This document shows, in pieces, positions 7,815 to 15,310 of a stretch of 33,078 nucleotides of DNA. The stretch lies in NCBI RefSeq assembly GCF_016587435.1, contig NZ_BNJJ01000044.1:1-33078 (forward strand). Reading direction: 5' to 3'. The first letter of the stretch is position 1, and each line of letters begins with the position of its first letter. Position numbers and translations under genes: made by a program. This stretch comes from Dictyobacter formicarum. Lineage in GTDB: Bacteria; Chloroflexota; Ktedonobacteria; Ktedonobacterales; Ktedonobacteraceae. The notes below the pieces were generated by a model. That model was not told where the DNA came from. It made no database searches and saw nothing but the letters and a program-made list of their open reading frames with translations.

Positions 7815-9237
7815 ACAATTGCATCTTTCTAGCAAGAGCATCCTTGCTGCCAATGGCTATTCTTTTCTTTAATATAGCATTCTTGTAGATGGTTGTGTGG
7901 AAGAATAGCCCGGGCAAATGCATGAGCACGATGAGGTTGGTCGTCAATATAATATTATGACTATCGATGGTAGTGCGCGGCTCTTTTTCTGGCAGGAGAT
8001 GGATTGTGTGTTCAGTTCGTGCTTTGGAGTGATTTTTGGTTGCGCTGGCTCCGATCGTCTGGATCACGGTTTTGGCCAACTCATTAGCTGGATTTGTGCC
8101 ATCGGGGGCGATATACAGGTTGGTGAGAGTGATCACTGTGATTTTCGTAACGGGTTGGTATGCGACAAAACTGGTGTAGCCGGGAGTCGAGCCATTATGA
8201 CCGAGCAGACCTGTAAAGTTAGCGATGGCCAGTCCATAGCTTGCCGATTCATTGATTGGCAACCAGCTGAGCCGTTCTTTGTGTATCTCAGGTGCCAGCA
8301 GAGAGCCAGCACCAAGCGCTCTGGCCCAGATCTTTAAGTCCTCTAGATCGGAGACTACTCCACCGGAGGTCCAGGCAAATGAATGATTGAGCTGTGTTAC
8401 ATTATTTGGTTGACGGTCAAGATTATCAATCCTGATTTCCTCTTTGCGTGTCATCTGAGGCCGCGGTAAGGATTGCAGGTTGCTGCCATACATATAGCCC
8501 CGGGCATATGGTTGCGGCATGATTGGTTGTTTCTGCGTTGGCAGCGAGGTGTTATGCATACCAAGTGGCTGGAAGATCCTTTGTTGCAGAACGACGTCGG
8601 CCGGGGTATGCGTGACTCGCTCGATCAATTGGCCCAGCAAAATGAAGTTGGTATTGGAATAGTGATATTGCTGGCCGGGTGGCAAATAGGGAGCGTGCCG
8701 CATACTGATGGCCACCAACTCATCTGGTTGCCAGGCCTTGTTCGGATGCTGGTCCAGCGTTTGCCGATATGAGCGATCCTCTATATAGTCGAACAGACCA
8801 CTGGTCATATGCAGTAGCTGACGAATGGTAATGGCCTGTCCATTTTTGATATTTGGTAAATACTTGTGGATTGGATCATCCAGGCGGATCTTCTTCTCTT
8901 GAACAAGTTGTAAAATGACTGTCCCAACCATTGTTTTGGTTACACTACCAATGCGTATATGATCTTTGACATTTATGGGAGTATTTGTCTTCAAATTATC
9001 AGTGCCTAGACCGGTGGTCCATGTTCCTTTTCCGGGTACATCCACATAAATAATAGCACCGGGGATACGCATTTGTCTTTGTTTGGCGCTCAGTAGGGGC
9101 ATGAGCTTTTCCGCAAAGGCTGGCTGCTGAGCCAGCCTTGCTGCCTGAGCACTTGTATTAACTGAAAAGCTCACTAACATCAGGGCGAGCCAGAGGGCAA
9201 GTAATAAATTGCGCACGTGCGTATGCTGTGTTTCCAT
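7738..9237 (-). CDS. Secreted serine hydrolase (class C beta-lactamase/DD-peptidase fold) with long tail
   Basis: A 499-aa protein of the beta-lactamase-related serine hydrolase family (Pfam beta-lactamase; D-alanyl-D-alanine carboxypeptidase or esterase relatives). A signal peptide (hydrophobic residues about 11-26, cleavage near SAQA) sends it out of the cytoplasm. The catalytic motifs are S98-V-T-K101, Y193-S-N195 and H347-N-G349. It may trim peptidoglycan peptides or hydrolyse esters. The domain should end near residue 396; about 100 further residues follow, including a hydrophobic stretch (about 426-450) and a basic C-terminus. That tail is not part of the family and its last 25 codons overlap the PfkB start in another frame, so a lost stop codon or old frameshift is likely. 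ATG 9237 fits the signal peptide and is preceded by GAAGGAAA. Confidence 0.85.
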   Translation of the reverse strand: METQHTHVRNLLLALWLALMLVSFSVNTSAQAARLAQQPAFAEKLMPLLSAKQRQMRIPGAIIYVDVPGKGTWTTGLGTDNLKTNTPINVKDHIRIGSVTKTMVGTVILQLVQEKKIRLDDPIHKYLPNIKNGQAITIRQLLHMTSGLFDYIEDRSYRQTLDQHPNKAWQPDELVAISMRHAPYLPPGQQYHYSNTNFILLGQLIERVTHTPADVVLQQRIFQPLGMHNTSLPTQKQPIMPQPYARGYMYGSNLQSLPRPQMTRKEEIRIDNLDRQPNNVTQLNHSFAWTSGGVVSDLEDLKIWARALGAGSLLAPEIHKERLSWLPINESASYGLAIANFTGLLGHNGSTPGYTSFVAYQPVTKITVITLTNLYIAPDGTNPANELAKTVIQTIGASATKNHSKARTEHTIHLLPEKEPRTTIDSHNIILTTNLIVLMHLPGLFFHTTIYKNAILKKRIAIGSKDALARKMQLYEKLHHVYGRMPDRFFTASGRKKER

Positions 9238-9480
9238 CAGAACATTTCCTTCGAGCTATATGCGGAGCACTGCTGCTGGAGGCGTTTACTCTCAAACACA
9301 ACAAAATAGTGTGGTTCCTTTGTTATCATGTTCTAACACGTTCGCCAGTCTATGTTGGTAACACTTTGCTAATGTCGCGCTGCTGCTGATGTAGAGGCAA
9401 TGGATGGCTGCAATACTGCTTCCCTGCCCACTGCATGAATACATCCCGAAAAATATGGTTTTGTACAGGAACCATAAATG

Positions 9481-9578
9481 CTACGGATAGATTTTTTCCT
9501 GTTTTTCGAGCATGGCTATAAACTTCTGGATGCGCGCGCTGCGGGTTTCAGCTTTTTTAGCGCAGTGTGTTTTTGTTT
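9481..9578 (-). pseudogene. YdeI/OmpD-associated family C-terminal remnant
   Basis: Directly after the stop of the ATP-grasp gene, in the same frame, about 32 codons stay open and read CAKKAETRSARIQKFIAMLE, then KQEKIYP and a stop (9481-9483). This resembles the C-terminal helix of YdeI/OmpD-associated (bacteriocin-protection) proteins, which typically end with a K-x-E-T-R-x-x-R-I motif and a short KIYP-like tail. No start codon or N-terminal domain is present, so it is a gene scrap. The resemblance is from memory of the family and is short, hence modest confidence. The remaining DNA to the hydrolase start (9238-9480) shows no gene and probably holds the hydrolase promoter. Confidence 0.4.
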
Positions 9579-11027
9579 TCAATGCTTGAGCATGCGTTGC
9601 ACGATTGCATCTAGCTCGTGCTGGGCGCGTTCGATGTCGCCTGCGAAAATGATGCCCATGGGGTGTTTGGCCATGCGGCAGATAATGCGCGTGCCGCTGA
9701 CTTTGAGTTCTTCGTCTTTGTCGGCGATGCGCGCGCGCAACTGCTGAGGATCGATCTGTTCAGGGACGTAGTATTTGTCGACGGCCTGGATGCGATTCTG
9801 AATAGTGGCGCGCATGGCATTGATGGTGGGCTGCTGGCGATTGGCCCCGATGACGTTCAGGATGGCATCGGTATAGTTGGTCCAGCGGGGATTGCTCTCG
9901 GCGATGTAAAGCGTGGATTGTTGGCCCCGGTTCTTCTGTAATTGAGCCTCTAGTGGACTGGGGAGCATGATGTCGATATTGGCGACGCCGCGCAAGGCAC
10001 TAAAATCACAACCGCAGTGCCGGGCGGTCTGCCTGAGTAGCTGCTCGAAGTAGGCAATGGTCTGATCCTCATAGCTTTGTTGCATGCGTGCAATGGTCTC
10101 ATTTTTAGGTTGGTAGTTGCCGGTCCCAACGCAGGCCTTGCTCCCCTCCTGTTGTAATTGCCCATTCCAGCGCAGTGTCTCGATTTGCCCGTCCATGATC
10201 ACAACTGACATACCTGGCGAATCACTAAAATCGATACAGCGACTCATGACCACGCGTGTCTCCTTCTCGGGGTCCATTGTGCCCAGCAGAATAGACTGCG
10301 CGGCCTCCAGTGCTGCGGGCCAGTTGCTATAGTTTTGTATCAACTCTCCATCCCCATTTGGGACCAGGCGGACGGAATGTTGATAAGTATAGAGCAGGCA
10401 ACTGCCAAAGTTGCCATCTGATTCAGCCGTGCGCAGCATAATTCCTGGTGGATAATTGGTCATGCCTGCTTTAGCATATATATCCTCGATATCCGTAAGG
10501 AAGCGCAGAGACTCATGCGGGAGGGTATGGATATGGGCGATGCGATAATCAGGGGTTTGAAAGTTGGGTAACTCATATTCGTCGAGCAAACGATAGAAAT
10601 TAGCTTTATTTTTCATCAGCGTGACCATGGCGCTCGGCAAGCCCCAGGAGATGCCTCCCATTTCAGTTTGAATGGCACGTTCTGATTCCGGAACATTGAT
10701 ATAGGGCACCACCAGTGTTGCTTCTGGTGGCAGGTCTTGTTGCTCCTGTCGCAGTTCGGCACTGGTGACTGCTTTGATATCTTTGCCAAATAGTGCACTC
10801 AGATAAGCAATATGGCTATGGAGGTCAGTTTTATGGCTGGTGACATGAATACGTACCTTCTCAGTATTGAGTGGAAGATGGCCGCAGCGCTCTCCATATT
10901 GCGCCTCTAATTTGCGAATCAAAGTACTGTGTGCGGCGCGCAGGATGCCGCTCCCAATATTATGGAATCCAACCCCTATTGTGGCAGGCGGCTCTAAATA
11001 AAATACGGAGGTATCGAGTATTGTCAT
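9579..11027 (-). CDS. Orphan ATP-grasp domain protein, probable ligase
   Basis: About 482 aa from ATG 11027. The second half shows the order of an ATP-grasp enzyme: NKANFYRLLDEYELP (the lysine-containing helix before the ATP lid), PPGIMLRTAESDGNFGS (nucleotide-binding strand and glycine loop), VVMSRCIDF with PGMSVVIMDG, RGVANIDIML, and LYIAESNPRWTNYT, where E and N of ESNPR are the usual Mg-ATP ligands. The first 130 residues look like a pre-ATP-grasp domain. Such enzymes join a carboxylate to an amine or thiol via an acyl phosphate; PGM1-type peptide ligases have a similar layout. No peptide precursor, carrier protein or biosynthetic neighbour is visible, so the substrate is unknown. The frame is open to TTG 11183, which has AAAGG four bases upstream, so a 51-residue extension is possible. 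Confidence 0.72.
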   Translation of the reverse strand: MTILDTSVFYLEPPATIGVGFHNIGSGILRAAHSTLIRKLEAQYGERCGHLPLNTEKVRIHVTSHKTDLHSHIAYLSALFGKDIKAVTSAELRQEQQDLPPEATLVVPYINVPESERAIQTEMGGISWGLPSAMVTLMKNKANFYRLLDEYELPNFQTPDYRIAHIHTLPHESLRFLTDIEDIYAKAGMTNYPPGIMLRTAESDGNFGSCLLYTYQHSVRLVPNGDGELIQNYSNWPAALEAAQSILLGTMDPEKETRVVMSRCIDFSDSPGMSVVIMDGQIETLRWNGQLQQEGSKACVGTGNYQPKNETIARMQQSYEDQTIAYFEQLLRQTARHCGCDFSALRGVANIDIMLPSPLEAQLQKNRGQQSTLYIAESNPRWTNYTDAILNVIGANRQQPTINAMRATIQNRIQAVDKYYVPEQIDPQQLRARIADKDEELKVSGTRIICRMAKHPMGIIFAGDIERAQHELDAIVQRMLKH

Positions 11028-11199
11028 CGTTACGTCATGTCCCCCATCGTACTGATCTGTCCGGGTTGATGTTGTGTTCAGTTGTGTATGCGCGTTTTTG
11101 CGAGCGCTAGAAAGCGGCGGCAGAGCTAACCGCCAGCCAGCAGCGTTGCCTACAGCATCATAACATACGTAGGATGTAGACAAAAGACCTTTCTGTCTG

Positions 11200-12135
11200 C
11201 TAGGGAAAAGTTGTTCCTACACGTTCTATGAACATCTGGATGAAGCGTTCTGCCTCTACTTCGATTGAGGCCAATACATTGGGCGTGGCGGCTTGCTCAC
11301 CTCTGAAATAGGCGACGGTTTCTCCTGCCGTCAGCGTTCCTTGCAGCTCGACCTCGACATAGGCGGGTTTCCAGGTAATCAGGTCTGGTTGAAAAACGCT
11401 AGCCAGGCATAGAGGATCGTGCATATGAAAGTCAGGCTGCCCATAGAGTGGTGCATAGATATCGAAATAGTGGGCGAACATTTGTCGAATGCAGGTCTTG
11501 ATTGCGCTCTCACCCTGCGCGAACTCCATGGCCTGGGCCTGCGTTAGCGGTGTGCGATTGGTGGTATCCAGCGTGACCATGCGTATGGGCCAGCCAGCTT
11601 TTAAGACCACGTGGGCGGCATGCGGATCGGCGTAAATATTGAACTCGGCGCTGGGCGTTACGTTGCCAGGTGTGAGCAGGGCGCCACCCATGATGACGAC
11701 TTCACGCACAGCCTGTGCGATGCGGGGTTCACGATGCAAGGCCAGCGCCAGGTTGGTCAGGGGCCCAATCTCTACCAGCGTGATCTCACCGGGATTGCCC
11801 ATGATTTTCTCGATGATCAGCTCGACGGCGTGCTGCTCTACCGGTTGGATGTTCGGTTGAGGTAGTAGAGCCTGTCCCACGCCATGCTCACCATGTACGT
11901 GGGAGGCATGCAGACGATTGCCAACCAGCGGCTCTCGGCTGCCGCGCGCCACTGGAATATCAGTACGACCGGTCAGGGTCAATAGTGCCAGCGCATTATA
12001 TGTCGTGTGCTCGACATCTACGTTTCCCGTCACGGTCGTGATAGCTTCCAGTTGTATTTCTGGTGAGGACAGGGCCAGAAAGAGCGCTAGCGCGTCATCA
12101 ATACCAGGATCGGTATCCAGGATAATACGGTACAT
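11200..12135 (-). CDS. Nucleoside hydrolase (inosine-uridine preferring family)
   Basis: A 311-aa cytoplasmic hydrolase that cleaves the N-glycosidic bond of ribonucleosides to give ribose and a free base, for salvage or nitrogen supply. The N-terminal DTDPGIDDA is the calcium-binding signature of the family. TLVEIGPLTNLALAL, VVIMGGA, FNIYADPHAA and the C-terminal HDPLCLA (with the fourth calcium aspartate) follow in the expected order. ATG 12135 is chosen because GGAGGAAA lies about six bases upstream and DTDPG then begins at residue 7. The longer open frame to 12528 has no family similarity. Its first 38 bases overlap the end of a small gene (12098-12301) in another frame, suggesting a coupled pair. 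The purine or pyrimidine preference cannot be assigned. Confidence 0.92.
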   Translation of the reverse strand: MYRIILDTDPGIDDALALFLALSSPEIQLEAITTVTGNVDVEHTTYNALALLTLTGRTDIPVARGSREPLVGNRLHASHVHGEHGVGQALLPQPNIQPVEQHAVELIIEKIMGNPGEITLVEIGPLTNLALALHREPRIAQAVREVVIMGGALLTPGNVTPSAEFNIYADPHAAHVVLKAGWPIRMVTLDTTNRTPLTQAQAMEFAQGESAIKTCIRQMFAHYFDIYAPLYGQPDFHMHDPLCLASVFQPDLITWKPAYVEVELQGTLTAGETVAYFRGEQAATPNVLASIEVEAERFIQMFIERVGTTFP

Positions 12136-12301
12136 GGGTTTCCTCCATTGCGTGCTTGATAGTGGGATCAGGACTAAACGTCTCCCGCTCATCCGCATCG
12201 CTGTCTTTCGTATAGTTCGTCGAACCGTATGTTTCTTGCTGACCCCGAATATGTGTTTTTGACTTTGTCTCAAATGTCTTATCATTATCATGCTCAGCCA
12301 T
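12098..12301 (-). CDS. Small hydrophilic protein upstream of nucleoside hydrolase
   Basis: A 67-aa protein that I do not recognise. It is rich in charged and polar residues (many D, E, K, T), has no hydrophobic helix, and ends in an aromatic/Pro/Gly tail (YYPGYRSWY). The case for a real gene is the start: ATG 12301 is preceded by a full AGGAGG with a five-base spacer, among the best sites in the window. The gene ends inside the first 38 bases of the nucleoside hydrolase, an overlap typical of coupled genes. The downstream enzyme's own GGAGG lies inside this reading frame. It may be a leader-like coupling ORF or a small disordered protein; no motif indicates a function. Confidence 0.6.
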   Translation of the reverse strand: MAEHDNDKTFETKSKTHIRGQQETYGSTNYTKDSDADERETFSPDPTIKHAMEETHVPYYPGYRSWY

Positions 12302-12380
12302 ACAATCCTCCTCATAGCTGAATTCGTATTGACCAACGTCAGGGGTGATAGAGATAGTACGGAAGAGCGCCCATAAAAGT

Positions 12381-12424
12381 GTACGTGCGTCCCTTGCAGG
12401 CGCTTGCCGCCTTCACGCGCGATA
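12381..12424. repeat. Decayed half copy of repeat family A
   Basis: The stretch begins GTACGTGCGTCCCTTGCAGG and continues CGCTTGCCGCC, matching the left arm of family A copies with a few substitutions. The right arm is absent. It lies in the 225-bp divergent gap between the small gene at 12301 and the dehydrogenase at 12527. Confidence 0.5.
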
Positions 12425-12526
12425 ACCTTGCCAGGTCTCCCAACCACGTCTTGCCATACACCTACGAATCTTGTTTTGCGGTATGATAAAGTCATTAAGA
12501 AATGATCAATGTAGAGGAGACCATTC

Positions 12527-13492
12527 ATGAGAATTGTTATTTCGGATGATTATCAGGATGCCGCACGTGGTCTGGATTGTTTTGCCAGGCTGGCCGACCA
12601 GCAGGTAACGATTTATCGTGATACCGTCAGGGATATTGAGACGCTGGCTACGCGCTTTCAGGATGCTGAGGCGCTGGTGCTGATTCGCGAGCGTACCGCG
12701 ATTACTTCTGCGCTGCTGGATCGCTTGCCGCAGCTTAAATTGATTAGCCAGACGGGCAGGGGTATTGCGCATATCGATCTAGACGCTTGTACGCGGCATG
12801 GTGTGGCCGTGGCGGCCAGTGGCGGATCACCCTATGCGACGGCGGAATTGACCTGGGGCCTCATCCTGGCAGCTACGCGCCATATCCCGTACGAGGTGGC
12901 GCGCCTGCGAGCAGGACACTGGCAATCCACGCTGGGCACTGGACTGCATGGCCGTACCCTTGGTATCTTTGGTTATGGCAATATCGGTCGTCTGGTTGCT
13001 AGCTATGGGCGTGCCTTTGGCATGCAGGTATTGATATGGGGACGGCAGGGCTCGCTGGATCGTGCGCTCTCGGACGGTTTTGCAACGGCTGATAGCCAGG
13101 AGGCACTATTCCGCCAGTCGGACGTGTTGAGCTTGCATATCAAGATGGTCCCGGATACGCGTGGTATCGTGAAGGCGTCCGACCTGGCTTTGATGAAGCC
13201 TTCGGCTTTATTGGTAAATACCAGTCGGGCTGGCCTGATCGAGCAGGGAGCTCTGGAACAGGCATTGCGTGCTGGCCGTCCCGGTTCGGCCGCCATCGAT
13301 GTCTACGAGTCCGAACCGGTGACGGACCATCATTTGCTGCACATGGATAATGTTGTGTGTACGCCGCATCTGGGTTATGTCGAGAAGGATAGCTACGAGC
13401 TTTATTTCTCTGCGGCCTTTGATCAGGTGCTTGCCTTTGCGTCCGGACGACCCGAAAACATTCTCAACCCCGAAGTGCTTGGCCGTTCCTGA
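12527..13492 (+). CDS. D-isomer-specific 2-hydroxyacid dehydrogenase
   Basis: A 321-aa NAD-dependent dehydrogenase of the family that includes D-3-phosphoglycerate and glyoxylate/hydroxypyruvate dehydrogenases. The catalytic domain surrounds a Rossmann domain with GYGNIG (149-154). The catalytic triad is visible: R234 in NTSRAGLIEQGAL, E263 in DVYESEP, and H281 in TPHLGYVEK. It converts a 2-oxo acid to a D-2-hydroxy acid or the reverse in the cytoplasm. There is no ACT regulatory domain, so a role as the main SerA is unlikely; it is closer to short phosphoglycerate-dehydrogenase-like enzymes. ATG 12527 follows AGAGGAGA with seven bases between. It is divergent from the nucleoside hydrolase pair and converges on the alpha/beta hydrolase with only 17 bp between stops. 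Confidence 0.9.
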   Translation: MRIVISDDYQDAARGLDCFARLADQQVTIYRDTVRDIETLATRFQDAEALVLIRERTAITSALLDRLPQLKLISQTGRGIAHIDLDACTRHGVAVAASGGSPYATAELTWGLILAATRHIPYEVARLRAGHWQSTLGTGLHGRTLGIFGYGNIGRLVASYGRAFGMQVLIWGRQGSLDRALSDGFATADSQEALFRQSDVLSLHIKMVPDTRGIVKASDLALMKPSALLVNTSRAGLIEQGALEQALRAGRPGSAAIDVYESEPVTDHHLLHMDNVVCTPHLGYVEKDSYELYFSAAFDQVLAFASGRPENILNPEVLGRS

Positions 13493-13509
13493 GCCATCCA
13501 TTCACCGCT

Positions 13510-14331
13510 TCAGCGCTGCAAAAACTGCTCAACCAGTTGATTAAACTCCTCCGGTTTTTCCATCACCAGTGTATGGCCGACCTGAGGCATTATCATTAAT
13601 TGTGCACCCACCACCTGTTTTTGCAGGCGCTGACCAATCGTCAATATGTCAGTTGTGTCCTGATCTCCCAGCACAACCAGCGTGGGAGCTTGAATCTCGG
13701 CCAGCCGCTCCATAGCTGGCGGATCAAGCTCCAGGATAGATAGATTTAATATCTGTTGCGCCAGTGATTGTTTGACCATGGCTACAATATGTTGACGAAC
13801 TTCAGGATCAATCTGCTCGGCTGTACGTCGTGGTCCGATGGTCCACATGGTCAGAAACTCCTCGCAGGCCTGGTCCACGTTGCCATGCTGCAGCGCGGCT
13901 CCAAAAGCCTTTCCATGCTGGTGAGTCCAAGGATCGTCAAATGGATGGCCGCTCATGCCCGGCGAGACCAGCACCAGCTTGTTGACCCGTTCGGGATAGG
14001 CGATGGCCATATCAATGGCGATGCGCGCTCCCCCGGAAAGTCCGATTAGTGTAGCTTTGACAATTTGCAGCTGATCGAGTAGCCGACGCAAATCTTCGTA
14101 ATGCACATACGCATCTTCCGAACTGGCCTCGCTCTTGCCGGCCCGGCGTACATCATAGCGGATGACTTGATAGTGCCGGGCAAAAAATTGAAACTGTCCA
14201 TCCCACATGCGCCGATCTAGCATACCACCATGCAGCAAGACCAGAGGCTCTCCCATCCCGGCAATTTCATAATATAATCGGGCGCCGTCAAGCTCGACGA
14301 ACGCATCTGTACTGTGTTCTTGCTCTATCAT
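13510..14331 (-). CDS. Alpha/beta fold hydrolase
   Basis: A 273-aa cytoplasmic hydrolase. The N-terminal YYEIAGMGEPLVLLHGG contains the oxyanion-hole HGG turn. The nucleophile elbow is GLSGG with S99. The acid is probably the Asp of VVLGDQD, and the base is the His of VGHTLVMEKPEEFN. The DVRRAGKSEA stretch is the usual loop after strand 4. This layout matches small-molecule esterases, lactonases, haloperoxidase-like and dicarboxylate-enol lactonase-like enzymes; the substrate cannot be chosen. ATG 14331 is preferred over the longer open frame (to 14427) because AAGGAGCG lies eight bases before it. It is divergent from the LLM oxidoreductase at 14450, sharing a short intergenic promoter region. 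Confidence 0.88.
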   Translation of the reverse strand: MIEQEHSTDAFVELDGARLYYEIAGMGEPLVLLHGGMLDRRMWDGQFQFFARHYQVIRYDVRRAGKSEASSEDAYVHYEDLRRLLDQLQIVKATLIGLSGGARIAIDMAIAYPERVNKLVLVSPGMSGHPFDDPWTHQHGKAFGAALQHGNVDQACEEFLTMWTIGPRRTAEQIDPEVRQHIVAMVKQSLAQQILNLSILELDPPAMERLAEIQAPTLVVLGDQDTTDILTIGQRLQKQVVGAQLMIMPQVGHTLVMEKPEEFNQLVEQFLQR

Positions 14332-14449
14332 TGTAGTCGCTCCTTGTAGTTTACAGCAGAGGGAAATAAATGTATTGCGCATTACTGTTATCATGCATAA
14401 ATGATAAGCTTTGCTTCGACTCAACAATAATATACTACAGGAGTGCGAG

Positions 14450-15310
14450 ATGCAGATAGGTGTAACGTTTCCACAAACCGAAATTGGAGCAGATCCACAG
14501 GCTATTCGTGATTATGCCCAGGCTGTAGAGGCGATGGGATATCAGCATGTACTCGTTTACGATCATGTGTTGGGGGCCGATCCCACTAATCGTCCAGGCT
14601 GGGCTGGTTATACCCATACCGAGATGTTTCATGAGCCATTTGTGTTATTTGGCTATCTGGCGGCCCTGACAAAGCTTGAGCTGGTGACTGGCGTGATTAT
14701 TCTGCCTCAGCGTCAGACGACTCTGGTGGCCAAGCAGGCGGCGGAAGTCGATGTGCTTAGTGGCGGCAAATTCCGACTTGGTATTGGGGTGGGCTGGAAT
14801 CCGGTCGAGTATGAAGGGCTGGGCATGAATTTCAGCACCCGTGGACGAGTGGTCGAGGAGCAGATAGAGCTCTTGCGACAACTATGGAGCAAGGAGCTGA
14901 TTACCTTTAAGGGCAAATATCATACTGTCACGGAGGCGGGCTTAAATCCTTTGCCCGTGCGGCGCTCTATTCCTGTTTGGATCGGCGGTAGCTCTGATGT
15001 TACGCTGCGGCGTGCCGCGCGCATTGCCGATGGCTGGTTCCCGCTGGGGCGGCCAGACGATAAGATGCGTGGGCTACTGGACCGCCTGGCTAGCTATTTG
15101 CAGGAAGCTGGCCGTGAGCGTCAATCCTTTGGTATCGAGGCACGTGTCAGCGCGTCCGAAGGCGACCTCGATCAGCAGGTGCGCGAGACTGAAAAATGGC
15201 GCTCCTATGGGGCTACGCACATCTCCTTCAATACGATGAACGCCGGTTTCACCTCTCTCGACCAACATTTGCAGGCCCTCCAGCGCTACAAAGAAGCCGT
15301 CAAGCGGTAG
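14450..15310 (+). CDS. LLM-class F420-dependent oxidoreductase (first copy)
   Basis: A 286-aa TIM-barrel protein of the luciferase-like monooxygenase superfamily, F420-dependent branch. Visible family parts: MQIGVTFPQTEIG at the start, YDHVLG, LELVTGVIILPQR, the DVLSGGKFRLGIGVGW segment, then FKGKYHTVTEAGLNP and PVWIGG toward the C-terminus. Members reduce or oxidise diverse small molecules with coenzyme F420 or FMN. ATG 14450 follows CAGGAG with a suitable spacer. The last 11 bases overlap the 3' end of the convergent kinase gene. A second LLM protein occurs at 31864; the two share the fold but are clearly different subfamilies. The substrate is unknown. Confidence 0.88.
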   Translation: MQIGVTFPQTEIGADPQAIRDYAQAVEAMGYQHVLVYDHVLGADPTNRPGWAGYTHTEMFHEPFVLFGYLAALTKLELVTGVIILPQRQTTLVAKQAAEVDVLSGGKFRLGIGVGWNPVEYEGLGMNFSTRGRVVEEQIELLRQLWSKELITFKGKYHTVTEAGLNPLPVRRSIPVWIGGSSDVTLRRAARIADGWFPLGRPDDKMRGLLDRLASYLQEAGRERQSFGIEARVSASEGDLDQQVRETEKWRSYGATHISFNTMNAGFTSLDQHLQALQRYKEAVKR

